The notes below the pieces were generated by a model. It was not told the origin of the DNA, ran no database searches, and saw nothing but the letters and a program-made list of their open reading frames with translations. Of a DNA stretch of 64,000 nt, positions 17,410-25,489 are shown piece after piece (within the stretch, counting starts at the first letter, position 1; every line of letters starts with the position of its first letter). Source of the DNA: Comamonas fluminis (GTDB taxonomy: Bacteria; Pseudomonadota; Gammaproteobacteria; Burkholderiales; Burkholderiaceae_C); NCBI RefSeq assembly GCF_019186805.1, contig NZ_CP066783.1, positions 4,353,501 through 4,417,500 of the forward strand. The letters run 5' to 3'. The position numbers and the translations under genes were made by a program.

Positions 17410-17660
17410 GCACTTCCGCCCGCGGATCTTTGGCGGTATGGCTAGACGTGTGCATGTGCTGGTTGATACACGGTGCCAAGGCAGTCGTGTTAACCGGCAA
17501 ACACAACCTTGATCCCATCACTCAGTGGGCCACCGCTCTAAGACAGAGAAGTGGCTAGAAAAAGGCAGTGGTTGCCTTGACCAATAAAAATTCTCGCATC
17601 CCGTGGGCACAGATAACACTTGAGCGATCCTACGAAGCTGCGCAAATCAGTCTCGCCCCA
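17410..17660 (+). pseudogene. IS110-family transposase remnant (C-terminal part)
   Basis: One plus-strand frame reads LIHGAKAVVLTG, DPITQWATALRQRSG, a stop codon (TAG at the place of a conserved Trp), then KKAVVALTNKNSRIPWA. This is the conserved C-terminal transposase_20 part of IS110-family transposases (usually DPISQWA...R-GW-KAVVALANKNARI-WA). The upstream part can be followed only with frame changes. The start, the DEDD catalytic domain and the element ends are missing, so this is a dead fragment inside the island. Coordinates are approximate. Confidence 0.75.
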
Positions 17661-17851
17661 TGCAGCCAGCTTCGGCGATGGCACTAACGCCGCGCGGAAC
17701 TTGAAGTGTCCGAAGTAGATACGCTTGGATTCAACTGTAGAAGAACCGAACTGCCCCTTTGTCTGAATCCTGGAAGGGGGTCAACTTAACGCCTTACTGG
17801 TCATGACCAGATTTTTTGTTTTTTTTGGTCACCAATATCCGGAACAGGCGG

Positions 17852-18118
17852 TCAAGTGAACCGGAATACGCACTCCAGGGCGTAGGCTATGACTGCTGCT
17901 TCAATGGCGTCATCGACACGATTCTTCGGATTGGGTTTGCGTCGAGAGGTCTGGATCAGGGCCTCTACGCCACCTTCTTCGTGGGCATGCTGATAGCGAT
18001 AGAAAGTGTCACGGGACACGCCCATGACTTTGCATGCCTTGGAGATATTGCCCAGCTCACTGGCCGAATTGAGCAGGCCGACCTTGTGCCGGATGATGGT
18101 TTGGTTGAAACTGTTCAT
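17852..18118 (-). pseudogene. IS481-type transposase, N-terminal fragment
   Basis: The 88-residue frame starts as IS481-family transposases do: SKACKVMGVSRDTFYRYQ is the helix-turn-helix, followed by EGGVEALIQTSRRKPNPKNR. It breaks off after VIAYALE near 17870, before the DDE catalytic domain, and joins unrelated sequence. A possible element end (TGTCAGATCAAGTCTGAACT, 18209-18228) lies upstream of the start. The rest of the element has been lost by deletion or a later insertion. Confidence 0.75.
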
Positions 18119-18333
18119 GAGGTTTCTCCGTTGGGCGCACTGCGCCCGGATTGATAAAGATTCGTACCCTTATCAAAACGGGAAACCTTACCTGTTGGCA
18201 AGGCCCACTGTCAGATCAAGTCTGAACTTCTACATCTGATCACTCGCGGATTTTTTAGGTTCACAAATCGACTTTGTTCTGCATCGTCTGCACTTACATT
18301 TTGCATCATTAACGCAGCGATCACCGTGCGGGA

Positions 18334-18747
18334 CTATGTATCCGAACCTTTCGCGTGAAGAATTGAGACCACTTTCCCAGTGGCCATGCCGTTGAGCAAG
18401 GCCACTTCGTTCAGAAGCCTTTGGTTGATCGATGCGAGCTTGGCGAGGTCCGCACGCGTCTCAGCTAGTTCTCGACGCAATGAGCGGTTGATCTCACGCT
18501 CGTGAACGAGCTCATCACGCTTGGCATCGCGCTGGGTTCGTGTCGCTTTTCCAATCAGACCTCTGATCTTTTCAGCAAAGTCGGGGTAAGTGTTGTGAAT
18601 CAAGGCAGGGGTGATCCCGGCCATTTTCGCAACGGCAGAAATGGACACCTTGCCACGGCCAGCTTGCAGCTCTTCAATGGCCCGCTGGATCTCATCGATG
18701 GTCTTTTTGCGGCTACGCGCCTTCGGGGCATTCATGTGAAGCTCCAT
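18334..18747 (-). CDS. ginD: GinD-like small DNA-binding protein of the recombinase operon
   Basis: 137 aa, last gene of the recombinase operon. The N-terminal half has a helix-turn-helix (GKVSISAVAKMAGITPALIHNTYP) and the rest is a charged coiled coil (about residues 75-120, REINRSLRRELAETRADLAKL). A small fourth protein of this kind (GinD, comparable in place to TnpC of Tn554) is required along with the three recombinases in GInts. Its ATG at 18747 directly follows the ginC stop. An alternative start is the ATG at 18735. Confidence 0.75.
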   Translation of the reverse strand: MELHMNAPKARSRKKTIDEIQRAIEELQAGRGKVSISAVAKMAGITPALIHNTYPDFAEKIRGLIGKATRTQRDAKRDELVHEREINRSLRRELAETRADLAKLASINQRLLNEVALLNGMATGKVVSILHAKGSDT

Positions 18748-20586
18748 TCATATCAGGCCGTCTGACGTGTTCGGCAGCACGCCAAGGTCCTCCATGACCT
18801 GACGCGCCCACTGAACGTCACGCTCAGCACGTTGCTTGACCGCCGGGCCAGCATCGTCAATGTCCAGCAATTCGGTTTGCTGCGCATAGATGCCTTTCCA
18901 GGTTTCGGTGAATGACTCATCAATGACGCCGTTTTTGCATCCAACACACCTGGTTGCCTCATATAGGCCTGCGCCACCGCAACCCTTTTCCTGTGCCAGG
19001 CACCACCCGTGACCTGTGGCGCGGATATGAACCTGAGCTGCCGTCTCAGCCAACAATGCAGTTCGACTCTCCAAGGCGATGACGCGCAACTTTTTGATTT
19101 CATGTCCCGCGCCACCGCTCAAGGGTTGCCCGCCAAGCCAGGATTCAATCAAATCCACCTTGAACTCGGTCATCTCTTGCAGCACCTCATCAAATAGTGA
19201 TGCATCCTGCATGGGGTTGGACGCATACAGTTGGGTCATGCTGATGCTGGAATGTTTGAATTGCCATTTCAAAAAGACTAGCGACGCGCGCCCCATGCGT
19301 GACTCCACAATATTGCGCGCATAGGTCCTTCGGCACTGATGGGGAGTCAATAACCAATCCGTCTGCGCCGCCCGCGCCAATCGACGGAAAGAGACCTTCG
19401 AGCCACCACTGCACAAAGCATCAACGTGATAGCCCGCTGATTTGCTCTGCCCAGACTCGCTTGTGCAAAGAAATAGTTTTCGGATGTCTTTCCTCGCCTT
19501 TGCCAACCGCAGCATTCGCCCCTTGACGACCCGAGTCTCTGCACTGGACTCTAGCTCCGCAATTTCATGGGCCAGCTTTTCTTGAAGGGGCTTTGCATAT
19601 CGGTTCATTAGCTCCAGAACTTTGACCGTTAGCGCTGGTATCAGAAACTCCACTTTTCCTTTTCCGGTCTTGTGTTCGGTGGTGGCCACCCAGTGGAATT
19701 CGATACCCTCCCTCACTTCGCTGCGCCATGACCCGGTCTCGATCCCGATCACCTCCTCATTGCGCATGCCACTGGTTATCGACAATACGTAAAGCGCTGC
19801 ATCTCGAATGCGGATCAGATTGGGATTCCTTAATCGCAGCTTGCCGGCGTCATGTTGGTCCAGAGTCTCCGGCGCCTTTGCTAGAACAGCTTCACAATAA
19901 TTGAATATCTTGGACTGCACGTCAGGCGGGATGACGGGTGTCTTTCCCGCTTCAGCTCTCCTGGATTGGCTGCCTGCTTGCCTTGCTCGTCCACTAATAC
20001 GCCAAAGCGAGCTGTCACCCCACGGGCAAGCGGCCAGCTGGAACGAGGTCTCGTTACGAAACACCCAGAGAAAGTCCAATATTCGCAAGCTTTCGGAGAC
20101 GCTATGAGCGCTACGAGTAAGCCGTGATTTGGTGTGATGAACATAGTTCGCAACGTGAATCGGCTTCACTTGATCGAATCTTTTGATATTCAACGTCTTC
20201 AACCACCGCATCAGTGGAGTGGCCGAGACGATGGCCGTCTTACACACCCCCCCCGCTACGGGCGGCTTGGAGCCTGGTAGCCCGCGTTTGAACCATGCAT
20301 ACAAGACGGCTTTGCAGTCATCGACCAAATCTGGCGAGCAATCCTGTGGCCAGCGGATGTACTTCTGACTATCGGCTACGTTGGATTGCTCAAAGTAGGG
20401 CCTGAAGTCCCAAACAGAATCGCCGAATCTGGATAGAACGTGGCTACTTCCATCCGAACCAACTACGGCACTGACCACGATACTGAACCGGTCTTGATTA
20501 GACAGCCCTTTTGTGGAAACGGGTTGGACAGCTAATAGGTCATACGCCTTAGGGGTTACCTGCACGGCGGCTGCGTTAACTGCCAT
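18748..20586 (-). CDS. ginC: GinC-like tyrosine recombinase
   Basis: 612 aa, the longest of the trio, with an SAM-like N-terminal DNA-binding region and a C-terminal catalytic domain. Visible catalytic boxes are Arg I in ITSGMRNEEVIG, the HxxR box in TPHQCRRTYA, and His plus the nucleophile Tyr in KHSSISMTQLYASN. A cysteine-containing tail (EKGCGGAGLYEATRCVGCKNGV) resembles a zinc-binding module and is typical of the longer Tn554/GInt recombinases. It overlaps ginB by 11 bases and is followed at once by ginD. Confidence 0.85.
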   Translation of the reverse strand: MAVNAAAVQVTPKAYDLLAVQPVSTKGLSNQDRFSIVVSAVVGSDGSSHVLSRFGDSVWDFRPYFEQSNVADSQKYIRWPQDCSPDLVDDCKAVLYAWFKRGLPGSKPPVAGGVCKTAIVSATPLMRWLKTLNIKRFDQVKPIHVANYVHHTKSRLTRSAHSVSESLRILDFLWVFRNETSFQLAACPWGDSSLWRISGRARQAGSQSRRAEAGKTPVIPPDVQSKIFNYCEAVLAKAPETLDQHDAGKLRLRNPNLIRIRDAALYVLSITSGMRNEEVIGIETGSWRSEVREGIEFHWVATTEHKTGKGKVEFLIPALTVKVLELMNRYAKPLQEKLAHEIAELESSAETRVVKGRMLRLAKARKDIRKLFLCTSESGQSKSAGYHVDALCSGGSKVSFRRLARAAQTDWLLTPHQCRRTYARNIVESRMGRASLVFLKWQFKHSSISMTQLYASNPMQDASLFDEVLQEMTEFKVDLIESWLGGQPLSGGAGHEIKKLRVIALESRTALLAETAAQVHIRATGHGWCLAQEKGCGGAGLYEATRCVGCKNGVIDESFTETWKGIYAQQTELLDIDDAGPAVKQRAERDVQWARQVMEDLGVLPNTSDGLI

Positions 20587-22204
20587 AACGTACCTCTTTT
20601 CTCATTCGCGATTGAAGAATGCGGATTGCCCAGAAGGGATGAGGCTCCTTCTGGGCGAGCGCCTTGGCTTGCTCCACCATTTCTGGGAAGAAGCTCTCAA
20701 CCGCCAATCGGTCGATTTGCGCAATGAGATCTTGATGGTGGCTTCGCCACTCATGCCACTCCCCCATGGCGTAGTAATCCATCTCTGACATTAAGAAGCG
20801 CTGGAAGCTGAAGAGCCGGTGCAAGTCCTTGACGGTCCCTACAATGGCATAGCTTGGGCATCCAAAGCAATGCGTGAATTCCGCACAGTGTGTAGTGCCG
20901 TCTTTGGGTGCAAGCGCACCTTGCAAACTATCCTTGCAACTGCCCGAGGGTGTTGGCACGAGGTCGTTCCCTCGGAGCTTGGCTGGCAATGTTTCACCAA
21001 CGAATTTCGCGCCTTCCGCTTTGGAGCGCTCATCGAGACGCAAGTAATGGTTATCTGCAACCTGAGGGGAGTGCCCCATCACTTCAGAGACGGCAAGCAA
21101 ATCACCATCACTGAGTTTCCAGAGGCGGTTTTCCATTGTTTTGCGCAGGCGCCCAGGGGTCAGCCGCAATGGTGTTCCATCATCTGCCATCAGTCCGTGG
21201 CGTTGGACGATAGCTCTGGTTTGTTCGGATAGGCTACCCGTATTCAGGCAAAGCGTTTGCCCATTTCGTTGTCCGCGTCGAGCTGAGCGGTAAAGCCAAA
21301 CACGATCTCTTATGGCATCAGGGGCAGTGGGAACGAGGATCTGCGTCATTTCCAACGCCTTTTTGAGCACCGCGACTCCATCCATGGGAATTGATGCTGC
21401 AAGGTCATGAATATGGGTCTGACGCAATGACGTTGACTGCGCGCCCTTTCCTCTGCGTTTGAAGGTTCTGACCACCATCAGGTTCGGCATGAAAGGGTGT
21501 TGACCCAAACAATCCCGCTTCATTTCCAGAAGAGGGGTGGTGTTGATTCCCGAGCGCATACTAATGATGAGTATCAGAACCACAATGGCTTCTGATTCCA
21601 AACCATCGAATCTTCCATGGTGAATTGCAATAAGATCTGCCTTGAGTGATGCGGCCAATTGCTGCATTTCGGAGTGACTTAGCGGGAAGTCACCGCGCGT
21701 CACTTTTGCATTCATCGGAAATGGGTTGGCTGGCAGCAAGATCTCATGTTGTTGGTCGATGAATCCGTAATCTATCAGGCCGACCACCACCGACTTGAAA
21801 GCGGAGTAATAGTTCTTGGCAGTGGATCCGTTTGGGTATTTGAGCCTGAGCCACGCGATGTAACGTGTGACATCCTCCGGGCCTAAATCCGATGGACTCG
21901 ATGGCATGCCGCCAATGCAATTGCCTGTGAGGTATGGTAGAAACACTTTAAGTCCATTGGACGCAAAGCTCACGATGGTCGCCACCGAATAATTCCCACT
22001 GTGGAGCCGTGCCTTTAATACCGTAGTTGCCGCCCGAACCCAATCGTCGAAGCCAAGCCCCAACCATGGACGCAAGTCAATTAGGTGGTGGCCCCTTGGA
22101 TTGGGAGGCAGCGCGACCATCGCCTCGGTCTTTCCCTGGTCAGCGACTAGGTCGGTGGCAATTTTGGATACGTTTGCTTTATAGTTCTTGACGCGAGCCA
22201 TCAT
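20576..22204 (-). CDS. ginB: GinB-like tyrosine recombinase
   Basis: 542 aa. Arg I is in ISMRSGINTTPLLEMK and the C-terminal box is MGHSPQVADNHYLRL with the candidate nucleophile Tyr. The middle box, HxxR in most tyrosine recombinases, reads TPGRLRKTMENR here, so the His is replaced. A Cys-containing tail (THCAEFTHCFGCPSYAIVG) follows the catalytic domain. The start codon overlaps the ginA stop (TAATG), so the genes are translationally coupled. In GInts all three recombinases are needed together. Confidence 0.85.
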   Translation of the reverse strand: MMARVKNYKANVSKIATDLVADQGKTEAMVALPPNPRGHHLIDLRPWLGLGFDDWVRAATTVLKARLHSGNYSVATIVSFASNGLKVFLPYLTGNCIGGMPSSPSDLGPEDVTRYIAWLRLKYPNGSTAKNYYSAFKSVVVGLIDYGFIDQQHEILLPANPFPMNAKVTRGDFPLSHSEMQQLAASLKADLIAIHHGRFDGLESEAIVVLILIISMRSGINTTPLLEMKRDCLGQHPFMPNLMVVRTFKRRGKGAQSTSLRQTHIHDLAASIPMDGVAVLKKALEMTQILVPTAPDAIRDRVWLYRSARRGQRNGQTLCLNTGSLSEQTRAIVQRHGLMADDGTPLRLTPGRLRKTMENRLWKLSDGDLLAVSEVMGHSPQVADNHYLRLDERSKAEGAKFVGETLPAKLRGNDLVPTPSGSCKDSLQGALAPKDGTTHCAEFTHCFGCPSYAIVGTVKDLHRLFSFQRFLMSEMDYYAMGEWHEWRSHHQDLIAQIDRLAVESFFPEMVEQAKALAQKEPHPFWAIRILQSRMRKEVRYGS

Positions 22205-23370
22205 TAACGCCTCATCGCGATTGGATCGCCGCCATGGGCGAACAGCATGTCCATCTCATCTTCGTGCGCTAACACGATTTGTGCGTCCAACTGATTGATC
22301 AAATGCAGGTAGATCGCAGTGGTTTGCACATCAGAGTGGCCCATTCGGTCACGGACATAGAGCAACGGCTCACCCTGGAAGACCGTGCTTTTGCGAAGGG
22401 CTGACAGTGTGTAAGTTCCATAGGTATGCCGCAGCATATGCGCTCTCACTGGGAACCCAACTTTTTTTTCGATAGCTTTCATCGCATCGACGACTGCGCC
22501 TTTCGAGAACTCCGTTCCAAGCTCGGTCAGTACGAGGGCAGCAGGGGCCTGCCCCGTTCTTTGCCGTCGCACTTCTCGCTTGTGCAGAGAATAGGTCCAC
22601 ATATCCTCCATGAGCGACCATGGAACGTCCACACTTCTAGGCTTGCCATACTTGATGTGCATGTCAGCGGGTTCCAAATTGATGCGGATCATCTGCCCAG
22701 GCGTCAGCCCCCTTCGAGTCCTGGGGTTGAAGACATATGTGAGTGGAAAGGTTCGCGCCTCGCAGGATCGCATCCCGGTCCGCACCATCAGGTTGAACAA
22801 AAGCGCATGGCTCGGGTCGAGCTTTACCCCAAGGCATTCCCTGACTTGTTCTTTGATCAAGAATTTGATAGATGTCTTACGCTCGCGAGCCAGCACTGTC
22901 GGTTTTGAAATCACTCCATTCGAGCGATCCACATGGGCAAGAAAGCCCTGATGCAATGGCGTGCGAACGTTGCGTATGCCAAACGGTAGATGGGTGATGT
23001 GACCCTGGTGTTTGCACCAATCGTAGAACCGCACCACCAGATTCAGTCGTTTATTCACGGTGCTGGGATTCAGGCCTAGTTCGCCGAGCGACCAGTCGCG
23101 ATACCTGGCCACAACGCTCAGTCCGTGTGGCTTGAGGCCCTCATTCCAGGTCAGTTCATTTGCAGACAAGAACGCAAAGTAGTCGTATAGCCTGCGGCCA
23201 TACGCTTCCCAGGTGAGCTTGCTCTCAATGCCTCCATGGGTAATCAATGCGTGCCACAGGAACGACTGTGCAGGCTCCAAGGGCCACCCGTCATTGGAGA
23301 GAAGCAGCGGGAAGCCTGCAAAGGATCGCCCCTCAAGCATGAAATCCGCAGTGGCCATGACAAGCCTCAC
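22204..23370 (-). CDS. ginA: GinA-like tyrosine recombinase
   Basis: 388 aa with all phage-integrase boxes: Arg in MVRTGMRSCEARTFP, HMLRHTYGTYTL, and RMGHSDVQTTAIYLHL with the nucleophile Tyr. This is the canonical, likely catalytically competent member of the trio. The GTG at 23370 overlaps the stop of the upstream small gene (GTGA); an ATG at 23358 with GAGG six bases upstream is an equally good start. Its upstream operon partner is interrupted by the IS2-like element, which may have separated ginABCD from its native promoter. Confidence 0.87.
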   Translation of the reverse strand: MRLVMATADFMLEGRSFAGFPLLLSNDGWPLEPAQSFLWHALITHGGIESKLTWEAYGRRLYDYFAFLSANELTWNEGLKPHGLSVVARYRDWSLGELGLNPSTVNKRLNLVVRFYDWCKHQGHITHLPFGIRNVRTPLHQGFLAHVDRSNGVISKPTVLARERKTSIKFLIKEQVRECLGVKLDPSHALLFNLMVRTGMRSCEARTFPLTYVFNPRTRRGLTPGQMIRINLEPADMHIKYGKPRSVDVPWSLMEDMWTYSLHKREVRRQRTGQAPAALVLTELGTEFSKGAVVDAMKAIEKKVGFPVRAHMLRHTYGTYTLSALRKSTVFQGEPLLYVRDRMGHSDVQTTAIYLHLINQLDAQIVLAHEDEMDMLFAHGGDPIAMRR

Positions 23371-23603
23371 AGACCCCTCTCTTTCAAACGCTTAGTTGCG
23401 GCCTTGAATTTAAGGCCATAAATGCGCATAACCAATTCGATCGCGCTACCGCAGCCACAGTCATTGTGCACATCCAAAAACGTTGGTCCGATGCACAAGA
23501 ATTTCCAATCATAGCCAGCGACATAGCCAAGCCATGAGATAGCCCCCTGAATCTCCGGACACGGTCCGTCGTTTATCTTTGAGATAGGCATAGGACTGTG
23601 CGT

Positions 23604-23990
23604 ATGACTAGACATACAGAGACGATTGAGGTCATCACCCGGGACCAGCGCAGGCGACGCTGGTCGGCTACCGAGAAGGCGGCTTTGGTTCGCAAAACTT
23701 ATGAGCCAGGCATGAGCGTGTCGCTCGTGGCACGCCAGGAGGGTGTGTCAGCGAGCTTGCTATTCACTTGGCGGCGACTGGATCGTGAAGGCGCGCTGGT
23801 GGCCGTGAGCGTAGGCGAAGCGGTTGTGCCGGCTTCGGAACCGGCCGCAGCTCGCGCCGAGATCGCCAAGCTGCAACGTGTGCTGGGCAAAAAGACCTTG
23901 GAGAACGAGATACTCAAGGAAGCCGTGGAGCTCACTGCCGCAAAAAAGTGGATTGCGCGCTCGCCCTTGTTGCCGGGGGACGAGCAATGA
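23604..23990 (+). CDS. IS2-like transposase OrfA
   Basis: 128 aa with a helix-turn-helix ([26 protein letters not shown]) and a C-terminal leucine-rich coiled coil ([21 protein letters not shown]), as in OrfA of the IS3 family. AAAAAAG at 23942-23948 lies in the overlap with orfB and is the A6G slippery heptamer used by IS2 for -1 frameshifting to make the OrfAB transposase. The ATG at 23604 is chosen over a GTG two codons upstream. Confidence 0.88.
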   Translation: MTRHTETIEVITRDQRRRRWSATEKAALVRKTYEPGMSVSLVARQEGVSASLLFTWRRLDREGALVAVSVGEAVVPASEPAAARAEIAKLQRVLGKKTLENEILKEAVELTAAKKWIARSPLLPGDEQ

Positions 23991-24818
23991 AGTCGGTCTG
24001 CTCAGTGCTGGGCGTGGCGCGCTCGAATCTGTATGTACGCCATCGCAGGCCCAGTGACTGGCGAGATGACCGCAGTGGCCGTGCGCCAGCCCAGGATGAG
24101 GCATTGCTGGTCGATATTCGCCGCCACATTGCAGAGTTGCCCAGCTATGGCTATCGCCGCGCCGGTGCGCTGCTCAATCGAGAGCGACGCTCGCAAGGTC
24201 AACAGGTGCTGAACAACAAGCGCATCTATCGGGTCATGGCCCAGCATCGACTGCTGTTGCCCAAGGCGCCCAAGCGCCGGAATTCGAGCCGTGTTCACGA
24301 TGGCCAGGTCAGTGTGCCGATGAGCAACATGCGCTGGTGCTCTGACGGCTTTGAGATCAAGTGCGATTCGGGCGAGACGGTCACAGCCACCTTCGCCAAG
24401 GACTGCTGCGGACCGGGAGATCCTGGCCTGGCGAGCTTGGAAGGGCAAGGGGCTTGCGGGAGAGCCGGTGCGCGATATGCTGGTGGAAGCCGTGCCCCTG
24501 GAGCATGAATTGGAGTTCCTCACCGACAACGGCAACGCCTACATCGCGCACGAGACGCGTGGCATTGCCAGATCGCTGGGCTTGAAGCCGATCAACACGC
24601 CCGTGTGTAGCCCGCAGAGCAACGGCATGGCCGAGAGCTTCGTGAATACCTTCAAGCGCGACTACATGAGCCGTATGGACCTGCGTGACGCGACGGTGCT
24701 GGCGCAATTGCCGGATGCGTTCGAGCACTTCAACGAAATCCACCCGCATTCGAGTTTGAAGATGATGTCGCCCAGGGAGTTCCGACGACGGCAGAATCAC
24801 CCCGCCCATCAGGGCTAA
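23948..24818 (+). pseudogene. IS2-like transposase OrfB, frameshifted
   Basis: The integrase (DDE) part of the transposase. The first half runs to FAKDCCG; the second resumes in another frame at REILAWRAWKGKGLAGEP. The junction is restored by removing one G from the GCGGACC run near 24409-24411 (giving CCDREILAW). Catalytic residues are visible in WCSDGF, FLTDNG and NGMAESF. The insertion truncates the product near 24508 before the last two catalytic residues. Confidence 0.85.
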
Positions 24819-25089
24819 CTTAGCGACTGGATGGTGTCCGGAACTATGGGGCAAGATCAGCCATCGGGTGGTTAGATCACTCGGTCTTGGAAGGAGCGAG
24901 GGATGTTCTTTGATGTGATTAGCAAACAGGCGCAGGACGTGGATGGAATCCATCTCCCGCCACTGCGCCAGTTCCAAGTTATCTACAGATTCCATTGCGC
25001 CCCAATTCCTCTCCCAGCCCCTGATACTCGTCTCAAAAAGACGATGAATCCGAATGCCAAAATGCAGGAAGACATGGCGAGTCATGCTA

Positions 25090-25449
25090 CTAACAATCTT
25101 GCTCCGTAAGATCATTGAAGCTCAGCTCCACCTTCCGTCCGCTGGATTTCCAGCGATCGTTATCCCGCGTGCTGTCATTGGGATGTGCATTGAGCATGCG
25201 TCCGCCAGAAAGCAGTCTGAACACATAGCGGCGCGCAGCCTCGCCTGCCGCGCTGTACTGAATCATCCAGCGGCTTTCCGTCAGAACTTCACCGCCATCC
25301 GCAGGCTTCTGGTCAGTTGCCACGCCTCGTTCACACAGATCCCCCTGCGTCACTCCGGGGCGTGCAGGCGCGCGTTTGGCCTGCGCCACCTGCATGGATG
25401 CAGTCACCAGCAGCGCCATCACACAAAGGGTTTTTAAAGGCAGTTTCAT
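25090..25449 (-). CDS. small secreted protein, unknown function
   Basis: 119 aa with a clear signal peptide (MKLPLKTLCVMALLVTASMQVAQA) and a mature basic domain of about 95 residues with one Cys near the start and one at the very end (LTEQDC). A central RRYVFRLLSGGRMLNA segment is conserved-looking, but I do not recognise the family. It is the first chromosomal gene right of the island. The island border lies within about 100 bases of its stop, so the C-terminus could have been altered by integration; this is not provable here. Confidence 0.65.
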   Translation of the reverse strand: MKLPLKTLCVMALLVTASMQVAQAKRAPARPGVTQGDLCERGVATDQKPADGGEVLTESRWMIQYSAAGEAARRYVFRLLSGGRMLNAHPNDSTRDNDRWKSSGRKVELSFNDLTEQDC

Positions 25450-25489
25450 GCAGCTTCCTTTTTAACGCTGGTGACTGTGCTTTCGGGTA

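Larger units (their letters stand above)
23535..24859 (+). mobile_element. IS2-like insertion sequence (IS3 family)
   Basis: 1325 bases. The left end is TGAGATAGCCCC...TCCGGACAC and the right end, read inward, is TGATCTTGCCCC...TTCCGGACAC, imperfect inverted repeats of IS2 type. Flanking copies of GCCA at 23531-23534 and 24860-24863 (or AGCCA, if the end base is counted) are the target duplication. It carries orfA and orfB with an AAAAAAG slippage site. It has inserted in a small gene upstream of ginA. orfB contains an extra base, so the copy is probably inactive. Confidence 0.88.
23367..24995 (-). pseudogene. small first gene of the gin operon, split by an IS2-like element
   Basis: The 5' part (24995 to 24860, starting MESVDNLELAQWREMDS and ending LTTRW) and the 3' part (23530 to 23367, starting LGYVAGYDWKF and ending KRLKERGL) are separated by the IS element. 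Removing the element and one copy of the GCCA duplication joins them in frame into one 99-residue protein whose stop overlaps the ginA start by four bases (GTGA). A preceding GGGAGAGGAA supports the ATG at 24995. It has a Cys-Gly-Cys-Gly segment and a basic C-terminal helix; no family is recognised. Its place suggests a role in GInt recombination or its control. Confidence 0.75.
16000..25080. mobile_element. GInt-type genomic island (approximate limits)
   Basis: About 9 kb of lower-GC DNA between the porin gene and the small secreted protein gene. At its right end a four-gene operon (three tyrosine recombinases plus a small HTH/coiled-coil protein) reads inward, the hallmark of GInts (ginABCD) as described for Pseudomonas and other bacteria. 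The cargo is one XRE regulator, one orphan gene and IS remnants. The limits are estimates: the left lies within 15943-16500 and the right between 24995 and 25090. Attachment sites were not identified. Confidence 0.7.

Noticed and set aside
15943..25090. Direct repeats marking attL and attR of the island
   Set aside because: Phrases such as GCGAGT-TCATG occur near both ends but do not form a convincing exact repeat.
24903..25109. 68-codon plus-strand frame right of the IS element
   Set aside because: It lies opposite the 5' part of the interrupted gin-operon gene, which gives a better account (ribosome binding site, in-frame reconstruction).
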